Assembly (NCBI GenBank): GCA_964517435.1
Contig: CAZFEC010000004.1
Coordinates: 1-64,000 of the forward strand
Direction: 5' to 3'
DNA length: 64,000 nt
From: BS150m-G50 sp964517435
GTDB taxonomy: Bacteria > CAIWAD01 > BS150m-G50
Position numbers and translations under genes: made by a program. The notes beneath the pieces are model-generated. The model was not told the origin of the DNA. It did not search any database and saw nothing but the letters and a program-made list of their open reading frames with translations. Positions 16,405 to 25,817 of the stretch are shown here, in pieces; the stretch's first letter is position 1; each line of letters starts with the position of its first letter.

Positions 16405-17991
16405 CACTTCTCCTCCGGCGGTGACGCCTGGTATTACGAGGATGTGGAACTTCACCGCTTCATCATCGAATGGCATGAAGCGCGCAACTGGGCCAACGAC
16501 GACAACACCTTCCAGGTGATCCTGCACGATCCGGCACACTATCCCACCTCCACAGGCGACGGCGATATCGTCTTCCAGTATCTGGAATTCCATGACTCCG
16601 GCGCCGGCGCGCCCGGCTGGGATAATCCCTACTGCACGGTCGGCATCGAAAACGGCAACGCCACCGACGGACTCACCCTCAGCTACTGGAGCAATCTGGC
16701 GCCGACAATGCACGAAATCGACACCGGTACCGCCATTCTGATCACGACCAATCCCAGCGGGCTCGTCGGTGATCCGCATCTGGTGCTGTCGCCGACGGAA
16801 CTCGCGCTCTACCTGCCTCCCGATTGTACCGCCGTGACCAGCCTGCTGCTGCAGAACACCGGCAACGCCGCGCTCAGTTTTCTCTTCTCGATCGAGAATC
16901 TCGACAACCGCGACTACGGCGGCGACGAATTCGGCTACACCTGGATCGATTCCGACGAAGGTGCGGGTCCGGTTTACAACTGGGTGGACATCACCGGTGC
17001 CGGCCAGGAGATCATCTTCGCCGATCATGACGCTTCCACCTCGGCACTCGAGCTCGGTTTCGAGATGTCGCTCTACGGGGAGCGATTCGACCAGCTCTGG
17101 ATCAATGCCAACGGCTTCGTCTCCCTCAGCGATTCCTGCAGCGGAATCTACTGCTGGTACAATCAGCCGCTGCCCGATCCCGATATGCCGCTGAACCTGA
17201 TCGCCGGCTATTGGGACGATCTGCGTCCGGAGGAGAACGAACCCGGTTTCTGCTATTTCTACACCAACCAGAGCGATTCCGCCGTCGTCTCCTTCATCAA
17301 TGTGCCGCACGCCAATCCGGCGCTGCAGCAGGGACCGTTCACTTTCCAGATCATCCTGCGCGCCAACGGTGAGATCACCTACCAGTATGACAGTATGGGC
17401 AACTGCACTTTCGGCACGGTCGGTATCCAGAACTACGATGGTCTGCAGGGCATCAACCTCGTATACAACGACTACTACATCCACGACGAAATGGGTATCC
17501 GGTTCACCGCTCCCTTCTGGATGACCATCGAACCGGTCAGCGGCATCGTGCCCGCCTGGGCGGAACGGGAGATCGCCGTTCATGTCGATCCCGCCGGTGC
17601 CTCCCTGCAGGAGGGAGATTACCACGGCCTGATCCGGCTGGAAACGAACGATGCCGAGAATCCCCTTGTAGAAATCCCGGTCTTTCTCAATGTCGACTGG
17701 GATGATGTGGTTGCGGGCGGGCAACCCGCCGGTTTCTACCTGCGCCAGAATTATCCCAATCCCTTCAATCCCGCCACTCTTATCGAATACGGGCTGGAAC
17801 AGGCTGGAGAAGTGCGCCTGGCGGTATACAATCTCCGCGGGCAGCTGTTGCAGGTGCTGACGGAAGGCGAGGTCGCGGCCGGCCGTCACGAGCTGATCCT
17901 GGATGCGTCCGCTTGGAGTGCGGGAGTGTATTTCTACCGGCTTGAAGCGGGTGAATATGTCGAGACCAGGAAGATGTTACTGGTGAAATAG
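16405..17991 (+). pseudogene. C25 (gingipain-like) protein, C-terminal fragment with T9SS sorting domain
   Basis: This continues the frame of the 12809-15325 fragment after the IS. Two beta-sandwich modules with S-S-G-G-D ... Y-Y-E-D-V-E-L-H-R-F-I-I-E-W and the later parallel W-I-N-A-N-G-F-V-S-L / A-G-Y-W-D-D-L form repeated 'P-M-W-D-D' type domains, one at the IS junction and one at about 16920-17510. A T9SS sorting domain closes the protein (Q-N-Y-P-N-P-F-N-P ... G-V-Y-F-Y-R-L ... M-L-L-V-K). The GTG at 16444 could start a short product, but it would lack a signal peptide and could not be exported, so I treat the fragment as dead. Confidence 0.78.
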
Positions 17992-18046
17992 AGGTTACGT
18001 GAAACCATGTTGCTACGTGGATTCCAGTAACCTTGACGTTACTCTT

Positions 18047-18091
18047 GAAGAGGCGTCTAAACCGTTTCAATAGCGGTTTAGACGCCTCTTC
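18047..18091 (+). terminator. strong hairpin after the C25 pseudogene
   Basis: A perfect 18-bp stem (18047-18064 with 18074-18091; arm begins GAAGAGGCGTCTAAACCG) encloses a 9-nt loop. It lies 56 bp after the C25 stop. The U tract is poor (AGTTTC), but the hairpin strength makes a terminator or a transcript-stabilising end likely. Confidence 0.6.
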
Positions 18092-18261
18092 AGTTTCGGT
18101 AGATCACTGGAGGGAAGAATGAACAGGAGAGGTATATAGTGTACCCAATTGAAGCGGTTGCTGGGTTTCTCTCAAAACGCATTCATTGTTTGTTCTGGTT
18201 TCGTAGTTTTCGCTAAGCACTTACTGGGATGTTGCTTGATCTCCACTTGACATGAGCCGAA

Positions 18262-19533
18262 ATGAATAAACCGTACATCAAATATTCAGTACTCGCGTCG
18301 GTCACGCTACTCATTTCGCTGTTACTGAATGCTTGCGGAACAAACCGTCTAAGTAACCTGGAACTGACCGATGAGGAAAAGTTCTGGGCTTTTTACAGGT
18401 TGAGCGACAGTCTGTATGTGGAATTCATGGCTGATACGGGATCGACCAAAGAGTATCCGGTTGACATTTATTATCGGGAGAATGATCAGCTTCTCAGGGT
18501 GCTGAGATCACCCTGGTACACGCGTGTGTCATTCAATGAGGATTCCTTGGGGAAAGTGGTTTCCAGGACTGTTAATGCAGAATTCCTGAAGAAACTGCTT
18601 ACAACTGATGGTGTGTTATTTGTGAAGCATAAGGGGAGGTTGCCTACTGTATGGCGTATCGAACATGGTAGAAGCCTCCGCAACAAATCCTATTTCCGTT
18701 GGTTTCTCTCAAAAGCAGTTGATGCCAGTTTCTCAACTCGCCAGGACTCTATGACAAAGGCAATTGTTAAGAGAATCAGCCCTGCCGCAAGTGCCATCAG
18801 AACCGCCTGTCAATTTTATCGCAAAGACAAACGAGGGTACTATTTTCGCGACTACTGTGATCTCAACAGCGTTTTGAGATTCAGAGTAAGAGTTCATTTC
18901 TCACACCCTATCCGAGGAGACAACAGATATTTCAAATACAAAAGCTCAATCAACAGCATAGATGTGCTGCTGGATCTAGAAGAGTTATACAATCTGATCC
19001 GTCGAGTTGATGTCGTCTACTACGAGTACATCCCCTGGTCTCCTTCCCTTCCCGACGAACTTAGAATTGAGTATAACGGCATACCGAGTGAATGGGATCA
19101 CAAAGCGTGGGCGAAGGCTGACAGTAGTCTTCTCCTTAGATTTCTCTACAATAATTGGAGAGTCTACACGGATAGTACCAGTTGGTCGGTTTCCGGTAGA
19201 TCAACGCTATTTCGATTCCGGATTACTCATTATACCGATAGTGATATGTCCTGGCGAACTGAGTTTTCCATTCCGATTACCTGGGGATGGGAAGAGGATT
19301 TTCTAATAAATCTGTCGAGAGATCCTTATCCAGGTGAGCCAATGACTGAAATTGAAATGATGATGCCATCGATGGAGGAACAAATAAATGGATTGCGATG
19401 GAGATTACGCAATTCGTGGGAATGGAACGAACTTGACAGTCAGACAGTGGAAGTGTTACTCCCATACGGTTGGATAGAAAGAGCTCTCAAGGCGCTCTCT
19501 GTAAAGAAGATAGAGTATATCGGTGAGTACTGA
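18262..19533 (+). CDS. orphan lipoprotein of unknown function, AT-rich
   Basis: 423 residues. The N-terminus has a lipoprotein signal (hydrophobic stretch about 9-24, lipobox L-L-N-A-C with Cys25), so it should be lipid-anchored in the envelope. The rest is rich in aromatic and basic residues (Y-Y-R-E-N-D-Q-L-L-R, Y-Y-F-R-D-Y-C-D-L-N) with no domain I recognise. Base composition is well below the neighbouring genes and Arg is often coded by AGA/AGG, both suggesting horizontal origin. It carries no T9SS tail and stands alone after the terminator at 18047. Function is unknown. Confidence 0.65.
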   Translation: MNKPYIKYSVLASVTLLISLLLNACGTNRLSNLELTDEEKFWAFYRLSDSLYVEFMADTGSTKEYPVDIYYRENDQLLRVLRSPWYTRVSFNEDSLGKVVSRTVNAEFLKKLLTTDGVLFVKHKGRLPTVWRIEHGRSLRNKSYFRWFLSKAVDASFSTRQDSMTKAIVKRISPAASAIRTACQFYRKDKRGYYFRDYCDLNSVLRFRVRVHFSHPIRGDNRYFKYKSSINSIDVLLDLEELYNLIRRVDVVYYEYIPWSPSLPDELRIEYNGIPSEWDHKAWAKADSSLLLRFLYNNWRVYTDSTSWSVSGRSTLFRFRITHYTDSDMSWRTEFSIPITWGWEEDFLINLSRDPYPGEPMTEIEMMMPSMEEQINGLRWRLRNSWEWNELDSQTVEVLLPYGWIERALKALSVKKIEYIGEY

Positions 19534-19668
19534 CATGACATCCAGTTGTGAGCCCAATCCGATCAAGTTTTAAGTCGTTATCTGACACAACGCAATCTCG
19601 ATATCCCTCTTGAAGACAGTGTGAAAGTACCCGGTTGTTTTTCTCCCTAGGAAAGGATTCCCCGATCC

Positions 19669-19697
19669 TTGCGGCTTCGACCTCGCCTGACTATCTT
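19669..19697 (+). promoter_or_regulatory. putative promoter of addB-addA
   Basis: TTGCGG (19669-19674), 17-base spacer, TATCTT (19692-19697). The transcript would start about 20 bases before the addB ATG at 19724. Spacing is ideal but both boxes deviate from consensus. Confidence 0.4.
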
Positions 19698-19723
19698 CCA
19701 TCCCGGACAAGTCAAGGAACACC

Positions 19724-22585
19724 ATGCCCCTGCGCCAACGCTATCTCGACTGGCGGCGCCCCCTGCTGGCCGCAGCCGCCGATCTGCTCCTGCAGCGCCA
19801 TGACGGCGGCAACCTGGATCTACGTGATACAATGATCGTGGTTCCGACCGCTCACTCCGGCCGGCGGTTGCGCGAGTACCTGGCCCGCCGGGTGGCGGAG
19901 CAGGGCGGCGCGGTGCTGCCGGGAGCGGTGGTCCAGCCCAGCCGGCTGTTGAGCAGCGACACGCCCGACCTGCCGGTTGCCGGCCGCCTGGAGACACTCG
20001 CGGTTTGGATCGAGGTTCTGCAGGAGTTACGACCCGGCGACTACGCCAACCTGTTTCCAGCCGCCGATAACCGGACCGCCGCCGGGGAGCAGGAGTTGCG
20101 GCGGATTCCGGCGATCGCCGCCAAGTTGCACCGACTGCGCGGGGCGTTGGGCGAACAGGGGCTGTCGATGCAGACGGTCGCCGCACTGCCGGACTGGGAG
20201 TTCGAAACCGAGCGCTGGCGGGAACTGGCCCGCCTGGAGCGGATTTATCTGGCGAGGCTGGAGCAGCACGGTCTGCAGGACCTGCAGACCGTGCAACTCC
20301 GGGCGGCTGGCGGCGTGCAGTCGCCGGCGGGAGTGGAACGCGTACTGCTGCTGGCGGTTCCCGACCCGCTGCCCCTGGCCCTGCAGGTGCTCGAGGCCTG
20401 GTCGCGGCGGATCGAGGTTGAAGTCGTAATACACGCGCCGGAGCGGCTTCAGGCAGGCTTCGACGACTGGGGACGACCGCTGCCGGACTACTGGGAGCAG
20501 GCGGAGATACCCCTGTTCGACCACGATATCAGGCTGGCCGGCAAACCGGCGGCGCAGGCCCGGCAGGTCTTACGAGTGCGTCCCGGCTTCATCGCGGAGC
20601 CGGCGGCGGCGCTGACGGCCGGTGAAGTCGCACTGGGTGTGCTCAACCCGGAAGTCATGCCTTTTCTCCAGCAGGAGCTGGAACAGAAAGGGGTGCCGGC
20701 CTGGAATCCGGCGGGCGTGCCCTGCGGCTCGCACTACTTGACGCGAATGCTCGCCGCCTTCTGCGAATTGCTGGACACCGGCAGCTACCAGGCGTTGTCG
20801 CATCTGGTGCGCTGTGATACATTTCTCGATCTGATGCAGCGGCGGGAACCGGGCTTTGAGGCCGAGACCACATTGCGGCAGCTGGACAAACTGCAGAACC
20901 GCCATCTGCCCGCCACCTTCCAGCGCTGGTGCGAGTGCGTGCAGGACGCCGCGGATCGGCCAGGTGCATCGTCCACTCTGAAAGTGGTACACGATTTCCT
21001 GGCGCCGCTGGTGGAGCAGGGCACCAGCGTTTTAACCGGGGCACTGCGTGAATTGCTGCAGGCAGCCGGCAGCGGGATCATGCTGCAGAGCAACCGGGTC
21101 GAAGACCGGGAATACCTGGCGGTCGCCGACCAGCTCGTCGAACTGATTGAAACCTGCGAACATCTGGAGCAGGGAGGTTTCCGGCTCAAACCGTCCGACC
21201 TCCGCCGTTTGTTCCGGCAGGAACTGCAGACGCTGAAGTACCAGGCGGAGCACTCCCCCGGTGCGCTGGAACTGGAGGGCTGGCTGGAACTGCCCTGGAA
21301 CGATGCTCCCTATCTGCTGATCGCGGGAATGAACGACGGCCTGGTGCCGGAAACCGTGGTGGGCGACCCCTTCCTGCCGGACCGGGCGCGCGAACGGCTG
21401 CAGCTTAAAAACAACCGCACCCGTTTTACCCGGGATGCCTACCTGCTCTCGGCTTTGAGTGCCAGCCGGGAGCAGGGAGCGGGGGGACTGCAAATCATAG
21501 TGGGCAAGCATTCCAACCGCGGCGATCCGCTGCGGCCCTCCCGGTTGCTCTTTCAATGTGATACAGCGCATTTATCGGAGCGTGTGAGCCGGCTGTTCAG
21601 TGAGGTATCGCCGGAGACGACTGAGTCACAAGCCCCCGCCTGGGTGCTGCAGCCGCGTCCGGACTCGCATCCGGGCACGCTGTCCGTCACCGCCTTCAGA
21701 CGCTATCTCAACTGTCCCTTTCGCTTTTACCTGAGCGATGTGCTGGGCATGACGGAATCGAATGACCGGATGCTGGAGCTGACACCGGCGGAGTTCGGCA
21801 GTCTGTGCCACCGGGTGCTGCAGGAGTTCGCCGCCGACCCGGTCCGGGACAGTGAGGATGAGCGGGAGATAGCCGCCTACCTGATCAAGCGGGCTGCGGC
21901 CTGGATGTACCACCGCTTCGGACGGGAGTGGCCGGCGGCATTGCAGATCCAGTTCGAAGTGGCCAAGCGGAGGTTGACCCGCGCGGCCGCCATCCAGGCG
22001 GAGCAACGGCAACAGGGCTGGCGCCTCATCGCTGCGGAAAGGGAGTTCACCGCGGCGGAGGGCTTCCAAATCGCCGGAGCGACCGTCACCGGTACCATCG
22101 ATCGCATTGAGCGTCATGCCGACGGTCGCCTCCGATTGCTGGATTACAAGACCGGCGGCAGGGAATTCGATCCCTTCAAGACCCACCTGGTCGGAGTCTC
22201 CCCCCAGAAAGCAGCGGCACTGCCGGACTACAGTTGTATCACGTCCGGGAAAAAGCAGTACGTCTGGTGTGATCTGCAGCTGCCGTTGTATCACGCGATG
22301 CTCAGGGCAGCGGACTCCAAAGCGCCACTCTGCGGCTACTTCGCGTTACCGGCCGATCCGCAACTCGCCGGGGTCCATGTCTGGGAGGAGGCCGATCCCT
22401 GGCTGGAGGCGGCACTCGTTTGCGCGGAAGGCGTGGCGCGGGAAATCCGGCGGGGATGTTTCTGGCCACCGCGGGACAAGCCCCGCTTTGATGCCTTCGG
22501 GGAATTCTTTCCCCACGGCCCCCGGGCGGATGTGACGGACGCGGCGGCGGCCTTGCTGAGCGGTGAACGGGAGGCGGAAGCATGA
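19724..22585 (+). CDS. addB: AddB-like subunit of AddAB double-strand-break helicase-nuclease
   Basis: 953 residues. The N-terminal part is an inactivated helicase fold of AddB type (M-I-V-V-P-T-A-H-S-G-R-R-L-R-E-Y-L). The C-terminal part, from about residue 655, is a RecB/Cas4-like PD-(D/E)XK nuclease: L-S-V-T-A-F-R-R-Y-L-N-C-P-F-R-F-Y, then L-L-D-Y-K-T-G-G at about 805-812 with catalytic D and K, and Q-L-P-L-Y-H-A. AddB proteins often hold an Fe-S cluster through one upstream and three C-terminal Cys; the C-terminal Cys cluster is not seen here, so the cluster is probably absent. With AddA it resects DNA ends until a Chi site. ATGA overlap (22582-22585) couples it to addA. Five GTGATACA words lie within it. 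Confidence 0.82.
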   Translation: MPLRQRYLDWRRPLLAAAADLLLQRHDGGNLDLRDTMIVVPTAHSGRRLREYLARRVAEQGGAVLPGAVVQPSRLLSSDTPDLPVAGRLETLAVWIEVLQELRPGDYANLFPAADNRTAAGEQELRRIPAIAAKLHRLRGALGEQGLSMQTVAALPDWEFETERWRELARLERIYLARLEQHGLQDLQTVQLRAAGGVQSPAGVERVLLLAVPDPLPLALQVLEAWSRRIEVEVVIHAPERLQAGFDDWGRPLPDYWEQAEIPLFDHDIRLAGKPAAQARQVLRVRPGFIAEPAAALTAGEVALGVLNPEVMPFLQQELEQKGVPAWNPAGVPCGSHYLTRMLAAFCELLDTGSYQALSHLVRCDTFLDLMQRREPGFEAETTLRQLDKLQNRHLPATFQRWCECVQDAADRPGASSTLKVVHDFLAPLVEQGTSVLTGALRELLQAAGSGIMLQSNRVEDREYLAVADQLVELIETCEHLEQGGFRLKPSDLRRLFRQELQTLKYQAEHSPGALELEGWLELPWNDAPYLLIAGMNDGLVPETVVGDPFLPDRARERLQLKNNRTRFTRDAYLLSALSASREQGAGGLQIIVGKHSNRGDPLRPSRLLFQCDTAHLSERVSRLFSEVSPETTESQAPAWVLQPRPDSHPGTLSVTAFRRYLNCPFRFYLSDVLGMTESNDRMLELTPAEFGSLCHRVLQEFAADPVRDSEDEREIAAYLIKRAAAWMYHRFGREWPAALQIQFEVAKRRLTRAAAIQAEQRQQGWRLIAAEREFTAAEGFQIAGATVTGTIDRIERHADGRLRLLDYKTGGREFDPFKTHLVGVSPQKAAALPDYSCITSGKKQYVWCDLQLPLYHAMLRAADSKAPLCGYFALPADPQLAGVHVWEEADPWLEAALVCAEGVAREIRRGCFWPPRDKPRFDAFGEFFPHGPRADVTDAAAALLSGEREAEA

Positions 22586-25500
22586 GCGGACCCCTGCCGA
22601 TCAAACATCTGGCTATCGCCGCTTCCGCCGGCGCCGGCAAAACCCACCAGCTGGTAACGCGCTATATCGGACTCCTCCTGAACGGAGCCTCTCCCGCCGG
22701 TATCGTGGCTCTGACCTTCTCGCGCAAAGCGGGCGGCGAGATCCTCGACAGCCTGGTTTCCCGGCTGGCCGGAGCGGCAGCACCGGAAGGCGGCGACAAG
22801 GCACTGGCCGCTCTGGACGGGGATCTGCGTGGGGGGGGATACCTGCGCACCGGTGAGCAGCTGACCGTCGAGACGGCGGGAGAGCTGTTACGCACCGTGA
22901 TACAATCGCTGCACCTGGCGCGGATCGGCACCCTCGACAGTTTCTTCATCAGCATTCTCCGCGCCTTCCCCTTTGAATTCGATATCGGCGGCGATTTCGA
23001 CATCATGTCCGATTACGACGCCGACTGCGCGCGCCTGGAAGCGCTGATGCGCGTCTTCCTGGACGGTACCCCGGCGAGCGCCCGCCTGCTGTACACGCAA
23101 TTCCGGCAGGCGTTGTTCGGCCGGGATGAATTCAAAGTCTTCTCGCCGTTGAATGACTTCATCACCAAACGGTACGCGATCTTCCAGCTGGCACCGCGGC
23201 AGCGCTGCTGGGGCGACGCCGCGGCGATCTGGCCGGAACGAAGCCCCTGGCCCGCCGTGAGCGTGGAGGAAGCAGCCGCCGCCGCGGATCGCTTGCGGCG
23301 GTTGCCGGCGGATAAGCAACTGAAGGACGACAACCGCCTCAAATGGGAAGAGTTCCTGGCGGCGGCGGTCGCGCATCAGACCGGCGGGACCGTCGGCAAA
23401 GCGTTGGAGTACTTCCTGAAAAAGCTGCTGCCCCGGCAGGCGGAACTCCGCGCCGGCGGACTGGAGCTGAATACTTTCAGGCAGAAATACACGTTGGCGG
23501 AGGAGGAGTGCGAAGCCCTGCAGGTGCTGCTCAACCGGGTCTGTCACAACGTGGTCAGCGGAGTGTTGCGGCAGACGCAGGGCACTCACGCCCTGCTGCA
23601 GGCGTACGAAGCCAGCTACGACCAACTGGTGCGCCGGCAGGGACGTCTCACGTTCCAGGATGTGCTCTATCTCCTCAATCCCGGCGACTCCGGCGCGGAA
23701 CCGTACTCCACCGACCGGCTCAACCTCGACTACCGGCTCGACGCCATGCTCAATCACTGGCTGCTGGACGAGTTTCAGGATACCAGCACCTCCCAGTGGC
23801 TTCCCCTCGCCAACCTGATCGACGAAGTGCTGCAGGACAGCGAAGGGGGGCGTTCGCTCTTCTACGTCGGCGATGTCAAGCAGGCCATCTACAACTGGCG
23901 CGGCGGAAATTCCGAGCTGTTCAGCCAGGTTCTGGAGCGCTATAACGCCGCAACCACCCGCATTGAGCAACTGCCGCTGAGCAAATCCTGGCGTTCCTCA
24001 CAGCCGGTCATTGATGCGGTCAACCAGGTTTTCCGGAATCTGCCCGGCGCGCAGGGACTGCCGCGGGCCGCCGTGCAGCGCTGGGAGCAGGCCTGGGCGG
24101 AACATTCCACCGAGCGTGAGGATTACCCCGGCTGCGTCGAACTGCACGTGGTACCCGCCCCCGCGCGGGGCGGTAAAGCCCAGGCCGGTTGCTTTGCGAC
24201 CACCTTGCACCTGCTGCGCGAAATCGATCCCGGAAGGCGCGGCCTCGACTGCGCGGTGCTGGTGCGCCGCAATGAGACCGGCCGGCAGTTGGTGGACTTC
24301 CTGCGCGAGGCGGGACTGCCCGCGGTGTGGGAGGGGGAACAGCCGGTCGTCGAGAGTCTGCTGGTCTTGGCGTTTCGATCGCTGATCAAGGCCGCCTTTT
24401 TCGCGGAAGACACGCTCGCCTGGGAGTACCTCCGGATGACGCCGTTTGGTACGATCCTGCAACAGCGCTACGGGGGAAAGCGGAGCGAGGCGGCTGCGGC
24501 TGTACGGCGGCTGGTGGCCCGAACCGGCTATGCCGGGTTGATCCTGACCTGGCGGGATTGGCTAGAAGAGGGGACCGCCTGGGGCCGGGCGGAGGCGACC
24601 CAGGCCGGGGCGTTGCTGGAAGCGGCACTCGAGTTCGACCGCTCCGAAGCGAGCGGTCCTCTCGACTTCATAAAGTATACTGACCAGTACCGCAGCCGCA
24701 CCCCCGGGGCGGGCGAGGCGATTCGGGTAACCACCCTGCATCAGGCCAAAGGACTGCAATACGACCTGGTGGTGCTGCCGGAGCTGCATCAGGATATCCG
24801 TGACAAGGATACGATTCTGGTCGGGACCGATCCCGCCACTCCCCTGCAACCGGATTGGGTGCTGATCAAACCGCAGTCTGATATCGCCGCCGCCGATCCG
24901 GTACTCGCCCTTCAACTGGACCGGCTGCAGGTCGAGCGGTGGTATGAGCAGCTCTGCCTGCTCTACGTAGGCATGACCAGGGCAGTATACGGTCTCTACC
25001 TGGTGGTCCCCGCGCGCGGCCCCTCGTCCAAAGCCGCCCGTCTCTCAACGGTGCTGCTGGACACGCTGGCCGCTGCACCCTCCGGCGAGGAGGCTGCTAC
25101 TCTAGCCTGGCGCACCGGCGATCCAGACTGGTACAAGCAGGAACTCCCCCAACCGACACCGCGCCCGCCGGCAGCGGAGCAGTGGGAACTCAACTTCGAG
25201 ACCACCGGGACGCCGCATCGTCTGGAACGTATCACACCGGCCGGAACCGTGATCTTTGAACAGGAAGCCGCTTCTCTCTTCCGGGCGGAGACGGGCAGAG
25301 CGGTGCAAACCGGTGCCGCGCTGCATGATCTGCTGGAGCAGGTCGATTGGCTGGATGCCTGTGATACAAAAGCGATCTGCGCGGAGTGGCGCCGTCACTC
25401 CGGTCTGCCGGACGAACTGGCGGCGGAGGTGGAGGCACATTTCGAAAACCTGATCTCAACGCCGGCCGCCAGGCAGCTGCTGTCGCATCCTGCGCCGGGA

Positions 25501-25800
25501 ACGGAGTTGTGGCGGGAATGGAGTTTCGAGCTCGCGCACGATCACGAGTGGATTTCGGGGCGTTTTGACCGGGTGACGCTCGAGTGTGATACAAACGGCG
25601 ACCCGGTCTCCGCCACGATCATCGACTACAAATCCAACCGGGTTGAGACCGCCGCTGAACGCGAACAGCTGCTGGAAACCTACCGGTCACAGATGCAGCT
25701 GTACAGGAGAGCTTTGCAGCAGCTGACCGGACTGCCGCCGGAGCGGATAGAGTTGATTATCCTGCTGACTGCGAGCGGGGAAATCGTAAAGGTAAACTAA
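22582..25800 (+). CDS. addA: AddA-like UvrD/RecB-family helicase-nuclease
   Basis: 1072 residues. Helicase motif I (Walker A) is A-S-A-G-A-G-K-T-H near residues 13-21; motif Ia L-T-F-S-R-K-A; motif II W-L-L-D-E-F-Q-D-T; motif III Y-V-G-D-V-K-Q-A-I-Y-N-W-R-G; motif V T-L-H-Q-A-K-G-L-Q-Y-D-L-V; motif VI L-L-Y-V-G-M-T-R-A. A C-terminal RecB-type nuclease domain carries G-R-F-D-R-V and I-I-D-Y-K-S-N-R at about 1012-1020. It is the motor and one of two nucleases of AddAB, which processes double-strand breaks for RecA. It is translationally coupled to addB. It ends 17 bases from the convergent aminotransferase gene. Three GTGATACA words lie inside. Confidence 0.88.
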   Translation: MSGPLPIKHLAIAASAGAGKTHQLVTRYIGLLLNGASPAGIVALTFSRKAGGEILDSLVSRLAGAAAPEGGDKALAALDGDLRGGGYLRTGEQLTVETAGELLRTVIQSLHLARIGTLDSFFISILRAFPFEFDIGGDFDIMSDYDADCARLEALMRVFLDGTPASARLLYTQFRQALFGRDEFKVFSPLNDFITKRYAIFQLAPRQRCWGDAAAIWPERSPWPAVSVEEAAAAADRLRRLPADKQLKDDNRLKWEEFLAAAVAHQTGGTVGKALEYFLKKLLPRQAELRAGGLELNTFRQKYTLAEEECEALQVLLNRVCHNVVSGVLRQTQGTHALLQAYEASYDQLVRRQGRLTFQDVLYLLNPGDSGAEPYSTDRLNLDYRLDAMLNHWLLDEFQDTSTSQWLPLANLIDEVLQDSEGGRSLFYVGDVKQAIYNWRGGNSELFSQVLERYNAATTRIEQLPLSKSWRSSQPVIDAVNQVFRNLPGAQGLPRAAVQRWEQAWAEHSTEREDYPGCVELHVVPAPARGGKAQAGCFATTLHLLREIDPGRRGLDCAVLVRRNETGRQLVDFLREAGLPAVWEGEQPVVESLLVLAFRSLIKAAFFAEDTLAWEYLRMTPFGTILQQRYGGKRSEAAAAVRRLVARTGYAGLILTWRDWLEEGTAWGRAEATQAGALLEAALEFDRSEASGPLDFIKYTDQYRSRTPGAGEAIRVTTLHQAKGLQYDLVVLPELHQDIRDKDTILVGTDPATPLQPDWVLIKPQSDIAAADPVLALQLDRLQVERWYEQLCLLYVGMTRAVYGLYLVVPARGPSSKAARLSTVLLDTLAAAPSGEEAATLAWRTGDPDWYKQELPQPTPRPPAAEQWELNFETTGTPHRLERITPAGTVIFEQEAASLFRAETGRAVQTGAALHDLLEQVDWLDACDTKAICAEWRRHSGLPDELAAEVEAHFENLISTPAARQLLSHPAPGTELWREWSFELAHDHEWISGRFDRVTLECDTNGDPVSATIIDYKSNRVETAAEREQLLETYRSQMQLYRRALQQLTGLPPERIELIILLTASGEIVKVN

Positions 25801-25817
25801 GACGTTTGCGGACGTGC

